Origin: UBA3855 sp002393815
GTDB lineage: Bacteria > Bacillota > Clostridia > Oscillospirales > Ruminococcaceae
Assembly: GCA_946534605.1 (NCBI GenBank)
Contig: CAMNCU010000004.1
Coordinates: 1 to 64,000 of the forward strand
Direction: 5' to 3'
Length of the DNA: 64,000 nt
Shown here: positions 22,283 to 30,993 of the stretch, piece after piece
How the letters are laid out: each line of letters starts with the position of its first letter
Numbering within the stretch: the first letter of the stretch is position 1
The notes under the pieces: model-generated
Seen by the model: only the letters and a program-made list of their open reading frames with translations
What the model was told of the DNA's origin: nothing
The model's database searches: none
Translations under genes and position numbers: made by a program

Positions 22283-24769
22283 TTACAAAACTTGTATCAG
22301 TCCGACAATATATTTCATCAGTTTCAGTGAATCGGAAGTATCCGGCTTTCCGTCGCCGTTGAAATCAATTGTGTTCAGTTGTTCTGGAGTGAGTTTTTCT
22401 TTGCCCAGTATCGCCCGGTTGATTGTGATAACATCCAGAATATCTATTTTTCCGGAATGAGTTACATCCCCAAGTTTGCTGAGCAGCTGCGAACTGATTT
22501 CTTCCTCATAAACACCGTCACCGTCGCTGTCCGTTTTAATGCCGATAGTATCTTTATTAATTTCATAAATCAGGACAGAATCAGAATCTGCTGAAAATGT
22601 AATTTCGGAAACGGATTTTGTGGTATCCGGGTTCAGATAGGCAGATACATGCACTTCTTTCAGATTATCGCCTTTCAGAAGATAGCCGTCTGCTGTCTGT
22701 TCAAAATAAGCCTGATTTCCTGTGCCGGCTACTGTCAGTCTGTACCAGTCTGTTGTCAGATGGTCTTCATTCGCAATCATTGACAGTTCATAACCCGTAT
22801 TCTCGCCTTCCAGTGTGATGCAGCCTTCCGGTTCAAAGATAATATCTTTCACCTGGTCTGCATTTACGCTCATCAGGAAATCCGGATAATTCATATCCAT
22901 TGTCACTGTTTCCGGGGACTCTATTGATATTTCATAGCCTTTTGTGGAATCTGCAAAGGCAATCTTCATGATTTCGTCCGATGTGCCGTCAGAAAGAGAA
23001 GAGAAATATTTAATTTCATCCTGGCTTGTGGGTGCAGAAATCAGCAGATTGTTGGTGCTGCGTGTTACTTTCTGTACATAGAAATCCTGTTCAATATAAT
23101 TGGAAGTCATGTCTGAAATATAGGAACTGTTCAGTGAACTGTCCGTTCCGTCCAGATAGCCATGATAATTAATAATATCCAGAGAATCTGTTATCATGCC
23201 AAGCTGGGCACCAGTATCTGAACTCAGCTTATATCCCGGAATTGCCCATTTGTTCTCTTTGGTATTGAAATACAGGCAGAAATCTTCGTCAAAATCAATG
23301 CGGTTATTATCGTAAGTCAGAATTCTGCCGTTGTAGTCAACGCCGTTTTTCTGCCATATATTATATTCTACGCCATAGGCGACAACTGCATGACCGCCGC
23401 GCCGTGTACCGCCGCCGAATCTGCCGTAGAATGTGAGCAGAGTGGGAGAGCCTTTTGAAGCATATTCGATTAATTCATTTAATTTATCCTCTTCTGAACG
23501 ATACAGCGCACGCGTAATTTCCTGCTGTACATAATCCGTTGACTGCAGTGCAAAATAATAATGAATCAGAGAAACTGCATCCTGTGACGGAACTTTAATA
23601 TCATACAGACAGGAGGCATCTGCCTGCCAGTCAGACGGCTTTAAAATATCATGACAGGAAAGAATAGAAGTACTCGCCATGCCGTAACAGGAACCGCCCC
23701 AGTCACTGCCAAGAAGATTCAGAACATTTTGCTTTTCCTTGATGGATAATCCGTTCAGCAGGGCATTCCGGTGAGTGCTGTTAATATAGTAAGTATCTCC
23801 GAAAATACGGTAGCTGTTGCCGAATCCCCAGTTATTGACACCATCAACAAATGCTGCCTTTTTTTCCGGCTCTGTGGGTGTTTCCGTTGCCGGCTCTGTG
23901 GGTGTTTCCGTTTCCGGTTCTGTAGGCGTTTCCGTTGCCGGCTCTGTGGGTGTCTCTTCTGCTTCGCCCAAATCAATCAGTGCCAGATTATCAAATTTTA
24001 TCGTTGTACCAGCCGGGAAACATCCTCCGGGGGGTGTAAACAGCCCCTCACCGCCGATATGAAATGCCCAGTACCCTGTGCCGTCTGTACTGTCGGGAGC
24101 CGCCTTTTCTCCCTGAGTAATAAAGTCTTTCCCTGTGACAAATTCAAAAGCATAAGTAACCCATTCATTCACCGGAAGTTTCTCCGAAACGTCCTCATGC
24201 AATACATCCCAGCCAGCCCAGTAGCCGACATCCCATTCTTCCTCATTGCTGTCTGTTGACTGCTTGTCTGTCAGAGAAGCATTTCTTAAATTCTCCTCCA
24301 GTTCTGCCTGACTGATTCCCGGCTGGTAGGTCATATCCAGACGGTTTCCGCACTGATGCCAGTACTCTATTTCATCATAGTCAATATCTCCAAGCTTAGT
24401 ATAAAATTGTCCGGCAGTATCGGTATTGACAGAATAAGTAATACGATATTTGTGTCCGTACTGGAATGTCATGTCTGTTGCCCAGAACATGCAGTCCCAT
24501 CTGTCTTCTCCGCCGTTGGCGGTTCCGCCCGGATTTTCAATATATACTGAATATACGCCGTCAGAAACGGTTCCCTGCAAAACACCTGTGCCGGTTTCGG
24601 AAGTCTCTGTTGTCCACAAAAATCCGTCTCCGTTTTCAAATGTGCCGTCACTGCTGACTGCACCTGCAAGTACCTGCTGCTCCTGTACATAAACTGCCGA
24701 AACCGGCAGACTGGCAGCTGAAAGACTGAATGCAGATAATATCGCCAGTGATTTTTTTAAATTTTTCAT
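22283..24769 (-). CDS. Secreted dockerin protein with a papain-like peptidase domain
   Basis: 828 residues from the ATG at 24769 (AAAGGGG site). Signal peptide at about 1-26 (NLKKSLAILSAFSLSAASLPVSA). Residues 30-245 look like a carbohydrate-binding beta-sandwich of the CBM4/9 type. A Thr/Pro/Glu linker of PTEPATET repeats follows (about 248-280). The central domain has GGSCYGMAS (about 357), GGHAVVAYG (about 460) and YDNNRIDF (about 486), an order fitting a Cys-His-Asn peptidase. The C-terminus is a type I dockerin with two calcium-binding repeats, GDVTHSGKIDILDVITINRAIL and FNGDGKPDTSDSLKLMKYIV. It should join a cellulosome at the cell surface. The peptidase assignment is inferred. Confidence 0.82.
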   Translation of the reverse strand: MKNLKKSLAILSAFSLSAASLPVSAVYVQEQQVLAGAVSSDGTFENGDGFLWTTETSETGTGVLQGTVSDGVYSVYIENPGGTANGGEDRWDCMFWATDMTFQYGHKYRITYSVNTDTAGQFYTKLGDIDYDEIEYWHQCGNRLDMTYQPGISQAELEENLRNASLTDKQSTDSNEEEWDVGYWAGWDVLHEDVSEKLPVNEWVTYAFEFVTGKDFITQGEKAAPDSTDGTGYWAFHIGGEGLFTPPGGCFPAGTTIKFDNLALIDLGEAEETPTEPATETPTEPETETPTEPATETPTEPEKKAAFVDGVNNWGFGNSYRIFGDTYYINSTHRNALLNGLSIKEKQNVLNLLGSDWGGSCYGMASTSILSCHDILKPSDWQADASCLYDIKVPSQDAVSLIHYYFALQSTDYVQQEITRALYRSEEDKLNELIEYASKGSPTLLTFYGRFGGGTRRGGHAVVAYGVEYNIWQKNGVDYNGRILTYDNNRIDFDEDFCLYFNTKENKWAIPGYKLSSDTGAQLGMITDSLDIINYHGYLDGTDSSLNSSYISDMTSNYIEQDFYVQKVTRSTNNLLISAPTSQDEIKYFSSLSDGTSDEIMKIAFADSTKGYEISIESPETVTMDMNYPDFLMSVNADQVKDIIFEPEGCITLEGENTGYELSMIANEDHLTTDWYRLTVAGTGNQAYFEQTADGYLLKGDNLKEVHVSAYLNPDTTKSVSEITFSADSDSVLIYEINKDTIGIKTDSDGDGVYEEEISSQLLSKLGDVTHSGKIDILDVITINRAILGKEKLTPEQLNTIDFNGDGKPDTSDSLKLMKYIVGLIQVL

Positions 24770-24827
24770 ACTTGTGTCCCCTTTCAAAAATATGCTTTAC
24801 TCAGTTTAGTCAAATGATGTTAATCTA

Positions 24828-24855
24828 ATTATACATAATATGACCATAATTTCAA
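24828..24855 (-). promoter_or_regulatory. Promoter of the dockerin peptidase gene
   Basis: Minus-strand TTGAAA (24855-24850) and TATAAT (24833-24828) with a 16-bp spacer. Confidence 0.7.
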
Positions 24856-24925
24856 GAGATTTCATAAATTTTTTACAAAAATTATCTGTTATGAATAAAT
24901 CAGGCTCTAAAAAATTTACATATCT

Positions 24926-24962
24926 GACAAAAATTCCCTGCCCTCAAAAGAGAGCAGGGAAT
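24926..24962 (-). terminator. Terminator after the glucokinase gene
   Basis: Minus-strand stem of ATTCCCTGCTCTC with GAGGGCAGGGAAT around a TTTT loop, then TTTTG. It ends the operon that starts at the alpha-galactosidase or earlier. Confidence 0.88.
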
Positions 24963-24981
24963 CCTGATTCTGAAATTTTTC

Positions 24982-25941
24982 TTACTTCTTCGCTGCGCCT
25001 AAAAATGCTGCGCCAATCAGTCCGGCATCGTTGCCGAGTTCGGCAATCACTATCTTCGTATTCTTCGGAGAATTTCTCGTGTAAACTTCCTTTTCTACCA
25101 GTGCTTTCATCGGCAGCAGAAGCGGGTCGCCTTCGTTGCATACCCCTCCGCCGATGCAAAGTACATCCGGCTGGAAAATATTGATTGTATTCGTAATGCC
25201 TGCTGCCAGATATTTGATATAATCATCAACGACTTCCTTGCCTGCCTTGTCGCCCTGACGCATCGCATCAAATGCCGTTCTCGCCGAAACTTTGCCGTTC
25301 CGCTCTGCGGTAATCGTGTGCAGTGCCGAATCCGGTACGGCTTCCATCTTCTCTTTTGTCATGCGAATCAAGCCTGTCGCGGAGGAATATGCCTCAAAAC
25401 AGCCCTTTCTTCCACAGGAACACGGCGCACCGTCTACCTGAATCACCGTATGTCCGATTTCTGCTCCGCCGAAATTCGAGCCGGCATAAATCTGACCGTC
25501 AATAATAATGCCGCCGCCGACACCTGTTCCTAATGTAATGCATACTGCATTCTTAGAACCTTTCGCCGCACCTGCTACATATTCGCCGTATGCGGCTGCA
25601 TTGGCATCATTCTCGATAAATACCGGCTTGTCGATATGCTTCCGGATATATTCCGCAAGAGGGGTGTTCTCAAATCCCAGATTGTTCGAGAATTCCACAA
25701 TACCTGTTTCACTGTTGGCAAGTCCCGGTGTGCCTACGCCTACCCATTCTATCTGGTCAAGCGTCAGTCCGGCTTCCTTGACGGCTTTCAATGCCATCGA
25801 TGCCATATCGTCCGCGATTTCTTCCGCCGGACGCGGTCTGTTCGTCTTGGTGCTTGCCTTCGTCAGAATCTTGTAATTCTCGTCTACCACTGCGGCGACA
25901 ATGTTTGTTCCTCCCAGGTCAATTCCAATGTAGTACTTCAT
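24982..25941 (-). CDS. glcK: ROK-family glucokinase
   Basis: 319 residues. Phosphorylates intracellular glucose to glucose-6-phosphate. It has the ATP-binding start YIGIDLGGTNIVAAVVDE, the catalytic ENDANAAAYGE (about 113-123), TLGTGVGGGIIIDGQIY, and the ROK zinc motif CSCGRKGCFEAYSS (about 176-189). No DNA-binding domain, so it is an enzyme rather than a ROK repressor. Last gene of the hemicellulose-use run, where it would trap sugars released by the upstream hydrolases. A strong AGGAGG site precedes it. Confidence 0.93.
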   Translation of the reverse strand: MKYYIGIDLGGTNIVAAVVDENYKILTKASTKTNRPRPAEEIADDMASMALKAVKEAGLTLDQIEWVGVGTPGLANSETGIVEFSNNLGFENTPLAEYIRKHIDKPVFIENDANAAAYGEYVAGAAKGSKNAVCITLGTGVGGGIIIDGQIYAGSNFGGAEIGHTVIQVDGAPCSCGRKGCFEAYSSATGLIRMTKEKMEAVPDSALHTITAERNGKVSARTAFDAMRQGDKAGKEVVDDYIKYLAAGITNTINIFQPDVLCIGGGVCNEGDPLLLPMKALVEKEVYTRNSPKNTKIVIAELGNDAGLIGAAFLGAAKK

Positions 25942-25966
25942 AAAAAAATTTCCTCCTTTTATTTTT

Positions 25967-25982
25967 ATACGCCTTGGCGTAT
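25967..25982. promoter_or_regulatory. Perfect palindrome between the dockerin-LRR gene and glcK
   Basis: ATACGCC-TT-GGCGTAT, 7-bp arms around a 2-bp centre, 2 bp past the upstream stop and 25 bp before the glcK start. It has no T-run in the direction of transcription, so it is not an ordinary terminator; it could be an operator or an mRNA processing element. Function unknown. Confidence 0.5.
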
Positions 25983-25984
25983 GA

Positions 25985-26881
25985 TTAACTTGTAAAATCT
26001 GTCATCAGCCCGACAATATATTTCATTATCATCAGCGATTCCGATGTTTCCGGTTTGCCGTTCTGATTAAAATCAACAGCGTTCAGCTGGCGTTCTGTCA
26101 GCTTCTCTTTTCCTAAAATTGCACGGTTTATCGTAATCACATCCAGAATGTCCACTTTGCCGCTTAAATCGGCATCGCCCGGCTGAACCACTTCTTCTTC
26201 CAGTACCGCAAAGGCACTGCCTGTCTTTTCTGCATATGCCTGTGCGGTGGAATTCTCTTTTCCAATCACTGTCCCTTTGAATTCATATTGATAAGTTGTC
26301 ATGTTCAGCCCTGTGTTAATCGCATTTTCTGCAATCTCACAGTCCGGATTTTTTATCGTGATACTCTCCAGAGAGGCACTGTCCATAAACGCCATCGCAC
26401 TGATGCTCGTGACCGATTCCGGAATGATAATTGTTTTCAGTCCCGTTCCGTAAAATGTTCCTTCGCCTATCGTCGTCACGCCTTCCGGAATTCCAATTTC
26501 CGTCAGAGCCGCACAGCTCCAGAAAACAACAGAATTGATTTCTGTTATCCCTGACGGCAGTTCGATTTCTGAAAGCGATGTGCAGTTCTCAAACGTGCCA
26601 AGCCCTAAATCTGTCATACCCTCCGGAAGCAGTACCGAAGTCAGTTCCGTACAGTCCTTGAATACAGACGTTCCGAACGCTTTCACCGGCAGTCCATCTA
26701 TTTCTGCCGGAATCGTCACTTCTCCTGCCGCCGGAACACTGCACCCTGTAATTTCAATATAATCTTCATGCTTCGTATAAAGCAGATTTTCATAACTGCC
26801 TGTCTGGTCTTCTGCATATGCCGGTACTGCTGCGATATTCAGCAGAAATAACAGACTTATTAAACTCCCTGCTTTCTTCAT
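25985..26881 (-). CDS. Secreted BspA-type leucine-rich-repeat protein with dockerin
   Basis: 298 residues. Signal peptide at 1-23 (ending VPAYA). Residues about 30-220 form five to six LRR_5 repeats (LTSVLLPEGMTDLGLGTFENCTSL, then ITEINSVVFWSCAALTEI and similar). The C-terminus is a type I dockerin (GDADLSGKVDILDVITINRAIL and FNQNGKPETSESLMIMKYIV), nearly identical in its first repeat to that of the 22283-24769 protein, so both should bind the same cohesin. A surface binding or scaffold role is likely. Its start overlaps the manA stop (ATGA), which is surprising for a cellulosomal protein. Confidence 0.88.
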   Translation of the reverse strand: MKKAGSLISLLFLLNIAAVPAYAEDQTGSYENLLYTKHEDYIEITGCSVPAAGEVTIPAEIDGLPVKAFGTSVFKDCTELTSVLLPEGMTDLGLGTFENCTSLSEIELPSGITEINSVVFWSCAALTEIGIPEGVTTIGEGTFYGTGLKTIIIPESVTSISAMAFMDSASLESITIKNPDCEIAENAINTGLNMTTYQYEFKGTVIGKENSTAQAYAEKTGSAFAVLEEEVVQPGDADLSGKVDILDVITINRAILGKEKLTERQLNAVDFNQNGKPETSESLMIMKYIVGLMTDFTS

Positions 26882-27858
26882 AAAATAATCCGCTCCTTAA
26901 TCCTGATATTCCGGTCTGTGGGGACTCCCGTATAGGACATGAATGTCTTTAATGCGGTACACTTCCCCTTCACAGGACAGAATACCCCTGCCGGAATAAA
27001 AATACTGTCTCCCTTTTTTATCGGCAGTTCTTTGCCGTCAATCTCCAGAAAAGCTTCGCCGTCCAGTATCAGCAAATGCCGGAAACTGTCATAATATCCG
27101 ACACTGCTCTCCAATGCCGTTATCTTCTGTACCGTGAAAAACGGACAGCGTTTCAGATACTGCGCTGTAAATCCTTCCCGTATCACCGGAGGCTCCAAAG
27201 GCGGATTCTCCGCCGGCGTCAGCCGCGTCACTTCCAGTGCCTTTTCAATATGCAGTTCCCGTCCGCGGTCATAATCATATATCCTGTAGGTCAGATTCGA
27301 GGTCTGCTGTATCTCTGCCAGCAAAATCCCCTTTCCAATCGCATGTACTGTCCCTGCCGGAATGTAAAACACATCCCCGGCTTTCACCGGAACATGATTC
27401 ACCCAGTCCAGTATTGTATGATGCTCAATCGCAAACCGGAACTGCTCTTTCGTCAGCGTGTCTTTGAATCCGTAAATAATCTCCGCTCCCGGCTCCGCTT
27501 CTATAATATACCAAAGTTCTGTCTTTCCCCAGTCATGCTCGTTCCGGAACGCATACGCATTGTCCGGATGTACCTGCAATGACAGATTCTCTTTGGCATC
27601 TATCAGCTTTACCAGTACCGGAAACCGGTCAAACTTCTCACAATATACCCCTAATGCATCCGGATTCTCTTCCAGCCAGGCTTTCAGCGTCATGCCTTCA
27701 TATTCTCCCGAAGCTATCACGCTCTCCCCGTCCGGATGACAGGAAAGCTCCCAGCTTTCCGCTATTCTTTCTTTCTCTGAACTTTTCCCGTACTCTCTCA
27801 GTCGATTTCCGCCCCAGATATAATCCTTGCAGACGGATTTCAGGAAAAATGGCTTCAT
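26878..27858 (-). CDS. manA: Mannose-6-phosphate isomerase, class I
   Basis: 326 residues. Zinc enzyme interconverting mannose-6-phosphate and fructose-6-phosphate. It has the zinc ligand motif LSLQVHPDNAYA (about 92-103), KTELWYIIEAEPGAEIIYGF, and the catalytic core FYIPAGTVHAIGKGILLAEIQQTSNLTYRIYDYDR. Length is that of the short bacterial class. Overlaps the GH25 gene upstream and the dockerin-LRR gene downstream by ATGA junctions. In this operon it suggests mannose-containing glycans as substrates. Confidence 0.95.
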   Translation of the reverse strand: MKPFFLKSVCKDYIWGGNRLREYGKSSEKERIAESWELSCHPDGESVIASGEYEGMTLKAWLEENPDALGVYCEKFDRFPVLVKLIDAKENLSLQVHPDNAYAFRNEHDWGKTELWYIIEAEPGAEIIYGFKDTLTKEQFRFAIEHHTILDWVNHVPVKAGDVFYIPAGTVHAIGKGILLAEIQQTSNLTYRIYDYDRGRELHIEKALEVTRLTPAENPPLEPPVIREGFTAQYLKRCPFFTVQKITALESSVGYYDSFRHLLILDGEAFLEIDGKELPIKKGDSIFIPAGVFCPVKGKCTALKTFMSYTGVPTDRNIRIKERIIL

Positions 27859-28706
27859 GTCTTAGTCTCCTTCTCTTCTTTCTGATTCTGCTCATGCGCC
27901 AGCGTTTCCGCTGAGGCTTCCGGCAGAGAAAATTCTTTCAGAAACGAATCATATGAACTGTGATATACATTCAAATCAATACACATTTCTGTGTGGTCAC
28001 CCTGCAAGCCGTCATATCCGGCAAGCCGCCCCTGGTCAGAATACTGCCAGAAACTCCAGTTCACCAAAGGCTCCTGATACGTGTTCCGGAACCAGAGCGG
28101 ATATTCCCCGTATCCTCCCCCAAGCAGATAATGATAATACGTCCGCATGGTCGTGTAAATAATCGGCTTGACATGATAATATTCTTCCAGCTGCTTCAGA
28201 AGCGCATTCAGAATCTCCTGCGCTTCTTTCCGCGACATCGGCGTTTCACTGTATTCTCCGTAAAGCTCCAAATCTATCACCGGCGGCAGACTCTTTTCTG
28301 TTAATTCTCCTACCGTCCGGATATAATTCTGTGCCTGCGTCTCCCCGGAACTCTCGAAACTGAAAAAATGATACGCCCCCGCATAAATATTCGTCTTCTG
28401 TACTTCCTCCCAGTTCGCCGGAAAACAGCAGTCCTGATGCGAACTGCCTTCCGTTGCCTTGATAAATGCAAATGTTACATTCTGCGAGGCAATCACTGAC
28501 CAGTCGATATTCCCCTGATAACTTGACACATCCACTCCCATGACCGGATATTTTTCCGGGTCAGGAATATTCGCGATGATTTCGCCGTCATAAATCTTTT
28601 TCAGCCGTATTCCATAGGGAATCACCCCGAATATCACCACGGCTGCCAGCACTGTGCCGATAATCCTTCCGTAAGCAGGCTTTCTGCCTTTTAATATTCT
28701 GCTCAC
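27855..28706 (-). CDS. Membrane-anchored GH25 lysozyme-like protein
   Basis: 283 residues starting with GTG (GTGA overlap with the GH74 stop). One membrane segment at about 13-31 anchors it. The GH25 domain (about 48-270) contains MGVDVSSYQGNIDWSVIA, FAFIKATEG, YAGAYHFFSF and the catalytic DLE in PPVIDLELYG, then YTTMRTYY and LWFRNTYQEP. This family cleaves the muramic acid-N-acetylglucosamine bond of peptidoglycan. Its place inside a sugar-use operon is odd; it might open the wall for export or surface assembly, which is speculation. Confidence 0.9.
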   Translation of the reverse strand: MSRILKGRKPAYGRIIGTVLAAVVIFGVIPYGIRLKKIYDGEIIANIPDPEKYPVMGVDVSSYQGNIDWSVIASQNVTFAFIKATEGSSHQDCCFPANWEEVQKTNIYAGAYHFFSFESSGETQAQNYIRTVGELTEKSLPPVIDLELYGEYSETPMSRKEAQEILNALLKQLEEYYHVKPIIYTTMRTYYHYLLGGGYGEYPLWFRNTYQEPLVNWSFWQYSDQGRLAGYDGLQGDHTEMCIDLNVYHSSYDSFLKEFSLPEASAETLAHEQNQKEEKETKT

Positions 28707-30964
28707 TTCGCGATATCACCCATGACAATGCCTCTGCCGTTCGTGGCAAAATATACCCTGCCATAGACGCGGCTGTCCCCTGTGATAAAACTTGTCAGAT
28801 TTCCGAACAGATGCTTCTCGTCATTGATGCGCTCCCATGTTACACCCTTATCCAGAGAACGATATATTCCGTCACCCTGTCCGGCGTTCCCCATGGCATA
28901 GACAACAGGATAGTTCTCCTCCGTTTCCGGTGCGCCGAATCCTATCGCCCTGAAATCAATATCTTTTACAGATGTGAACGTCTGTCCGCTGTCTTCTGAA
29001 TACATCAGCAGTGTGCCGCTGCACAGCCACACATTACCCTCTTTTCCGACAACAGTCTGCACCGTCGCTTTGTCCGCTATCAGCTGCCCTGTAGATTCAA
29101 ATTTCGTTCCGCCGTCAGACGAAATATAAAACATCCCGTTATACGCCGCATAGAATTTCTGCGGATTTACCCTGTCGGCACATATCTGCGCCCCATAGCC
29201 CAGACCTTCGACATAATACCATTTGTTATTTTTTATATTATACTGATAAATATTCGAGTTGCCCGTGTTCGCCGGTGTCCATACTATCGCTGTGCCGTCC
29301 GCATTCATGCAGACCCTGCCGCCTTCTACCTTCTCCGGTACGTCAGGAACAGGATTCCATGTCGCTCCTCCGTCAAGCGTATACCATAACGGCTTCATTC
29401 TGTCCTGTACTGCATAAACCGCACAATTCGCATTTTCATAGGCAACATCCAAATCCGTCGGGTTGTTCCCCGATGCACTCCCCATGAAATGCGCGTCATC
29501 CGGTCCCTTTGCCACATCCAGATGCGCAAAGCCTGTCAAATCTCCCATAATCGAATATAACTGCGGCTGCCCTTCCTGATAATCCGGCGACAGCATCTGG
29601 TAAACTGCTGTTTCTTCCAGTCCGTATGCCGCAAACGAAATCACAACGTCTTTCCCCGTTCCTAATTCCGTCATGTTCTCCGTACAGTAAATCGTCGCAC
29701 CTGTCCCGTACATCACTTCGTCCGAATTAAACGGATTAATATTAATATCTGCTGTCCACCAGCCTGTTTTTGCTTCTTCACGACCCCATGTCAGCCAGTC
29801 CGCATCTTCTACATTCATCTTATAATACTTTTCATGCTTCTTGGCATCAAACAATCCCTGCCATGTCGCGCCCCCGTCTGTCGAACGATAAATATTATCC
29901 CCGTTATCCGACCAGTAGCCCAGCGTACATACTACCAGCGTTTCCGGATTCTGCCTGTCTACAGAAACTGCTCCAAATCCGCCGTATCTTCCGTCATCCA
30001 GATTCGGCGTGATATCTCTGAAACTATCATTCTCATAGACACAGACCGCTCCGTTCTGCGGACTCAGGTTGGGGCCGCAGTTGTCCGAATAGGCTAAATA
30101 TAACTTCCCGTCTGCCGAAAAATCTCCGTGCAAAGGATACATTCCCGGCAGATTCGCCGGCAGTGCCTCCCATGTCTCTCCCTTATCCGCAGACTTGTAG
30201 ATACAGTTTCCGTCTTTGTCCGCAACACCCACATATACATCATTATTCACCGGATTGAATGCTACCCACATCACGCCGACTGCATTACTCTCCTGTGTAT
30301 AATTCCCTTTTGTCGGAAAACTTTCCACTTCGTTCCAGGTCTTCCCGAAATCTTCCGATTTCCATAACCCGGCATTCCGTGTTCCCATATAAATGATATT
30401 ATTCTCTACAGGATTCACCATCAGACGTTCCCCCACACCGCGCCCCGAATTGTTCGCTCCGCAGTCAAAAGGCATGTCATGCTGTTCCCATGTCTCTCCA
30501 TAATCTTCCGAAACTAATACTGCTCCATGATTCCCCATATAAGTGCCGCCTAACGCATAAACCCGGTTCGCGTCTACAGGGTCAGCCGCGATGCTCTCAA
30601 TCCCTATCAGATTCCACTGCTCCGCGCCTAAATGGTCGGTAATCGCTTTCCATCTTTTTTCTGATTCTACCCACCTGTATGCGCCGCCGATGTCCGTCCG
30701 CGCATATATCAGATTTTCTTCCGCTTCGCTGTATACCATCCCTGTCACATATCCGCCGCCGCCTATTGCAACATTGCTCCATGTGTAGGCATCTTCCGAA
30801 ATTTTTGATACTGTACCGGCATTTTCGTCTTTCATTCCGGTTTCCTCACTCTGTACTGCATTATTTTCCGTTTCTCCAGAATTGCTTCCGCTCTGACTGC
30901 ACCCCGTTACCATCAGCGCGGCACAGATACATAATGCAAATATCATATGCTTCTTTCTTATCAT
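28703..30964 (-). CDS. GH74-type xyloglucanase, lipoprotein
   Basis: 753 residues from the ATG at 30964, after AAAGGAG; a longer frame starting at 30994 lacks a good site. A lipobox (MVTGC, Cys at about 23) marks it as a surface lipoprotein. The body shows the repeated Asp-box turns of a double seven-blade propeller: SEDYGETWEQ, KSEDFGKTWNEV, KSADKGETWEAL, RSTDGGATWQGL, LDGGATWNPV, SSDGGTKFES, SEDSGQTFTS and RSLDKGVTWERI. Motifs such as VAIGGGGYVTGMVYSE and IYARTDIGGAYRW match GH74 starts. It probably hydrolyses xyloglucan. No dockerin, so it is membrane-attached rather than cellulosomal. Confidence 0.88.
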   Translation of the reverse strand: MIRKKHMIFALCICAALMVTGCSQSGSNSGETENNAVQSEETGMKDENAGTVSKISEDAYTWSNVAIGGGGYVTGMVYSEAEENLIYARTDIGGAYRWVESEKRWKAITDHLGAEQWNLIGIESIAADPVDANRVYALGGTYMGNHGAVLVSEDYGETWEQHDMPFDCGANNSGRGVGERLMVNPVENNIIYMGTRNAGLWKSEDFGKTWNEVESFPTKGNYTQESNAVGVMWVAFNPVNNDVYVGVADKDGNCIYKSADKGETWEALPANLPGMYPLHGDFSADGKLYLAYSDNCGPNLSPQNGAVCVYENDSFRDITPNLDDGRYGGFGAVSVDRQNPETLVVCTLGYWSDNGDNIYRSTDGGATWQGLFDAKKHEKYYKMNVEDADWLTWGREEAKTGWWTADININPFNSDEVMYGTGATIYCTENMTELGTGKDVVISFAAYGLEETAVYQMLSPDYQEGQPQLYSIMGDLTGFAHLDVAKGPDDAHFMGSASGNNPTDLDVAYENANCAVYAVQDRMKPLWYTLDGGATWNPVPDVPEKVEGGRVCMNADGTAIVWTPANTGNSNIYQYNIKNNKWYYVEGLGYGAQICADRVNPQKFYAAYNGMFYISSDGGTKFESTGQLIADKATVQTVVGKEGNVWLCSGTLLMYSEDSGQTFTSVKDIDFRAIGFGAPETEENYPVVYAMGNAGQGDGIYRSLDKGVTWERINDEKHLFGNLTSFITGDSRVYGRVYFATNGRGIVMGDIAK

Positions 30965-30993
30965 AAATCTTTCTCCTTTACTTCTTTCTCTCA

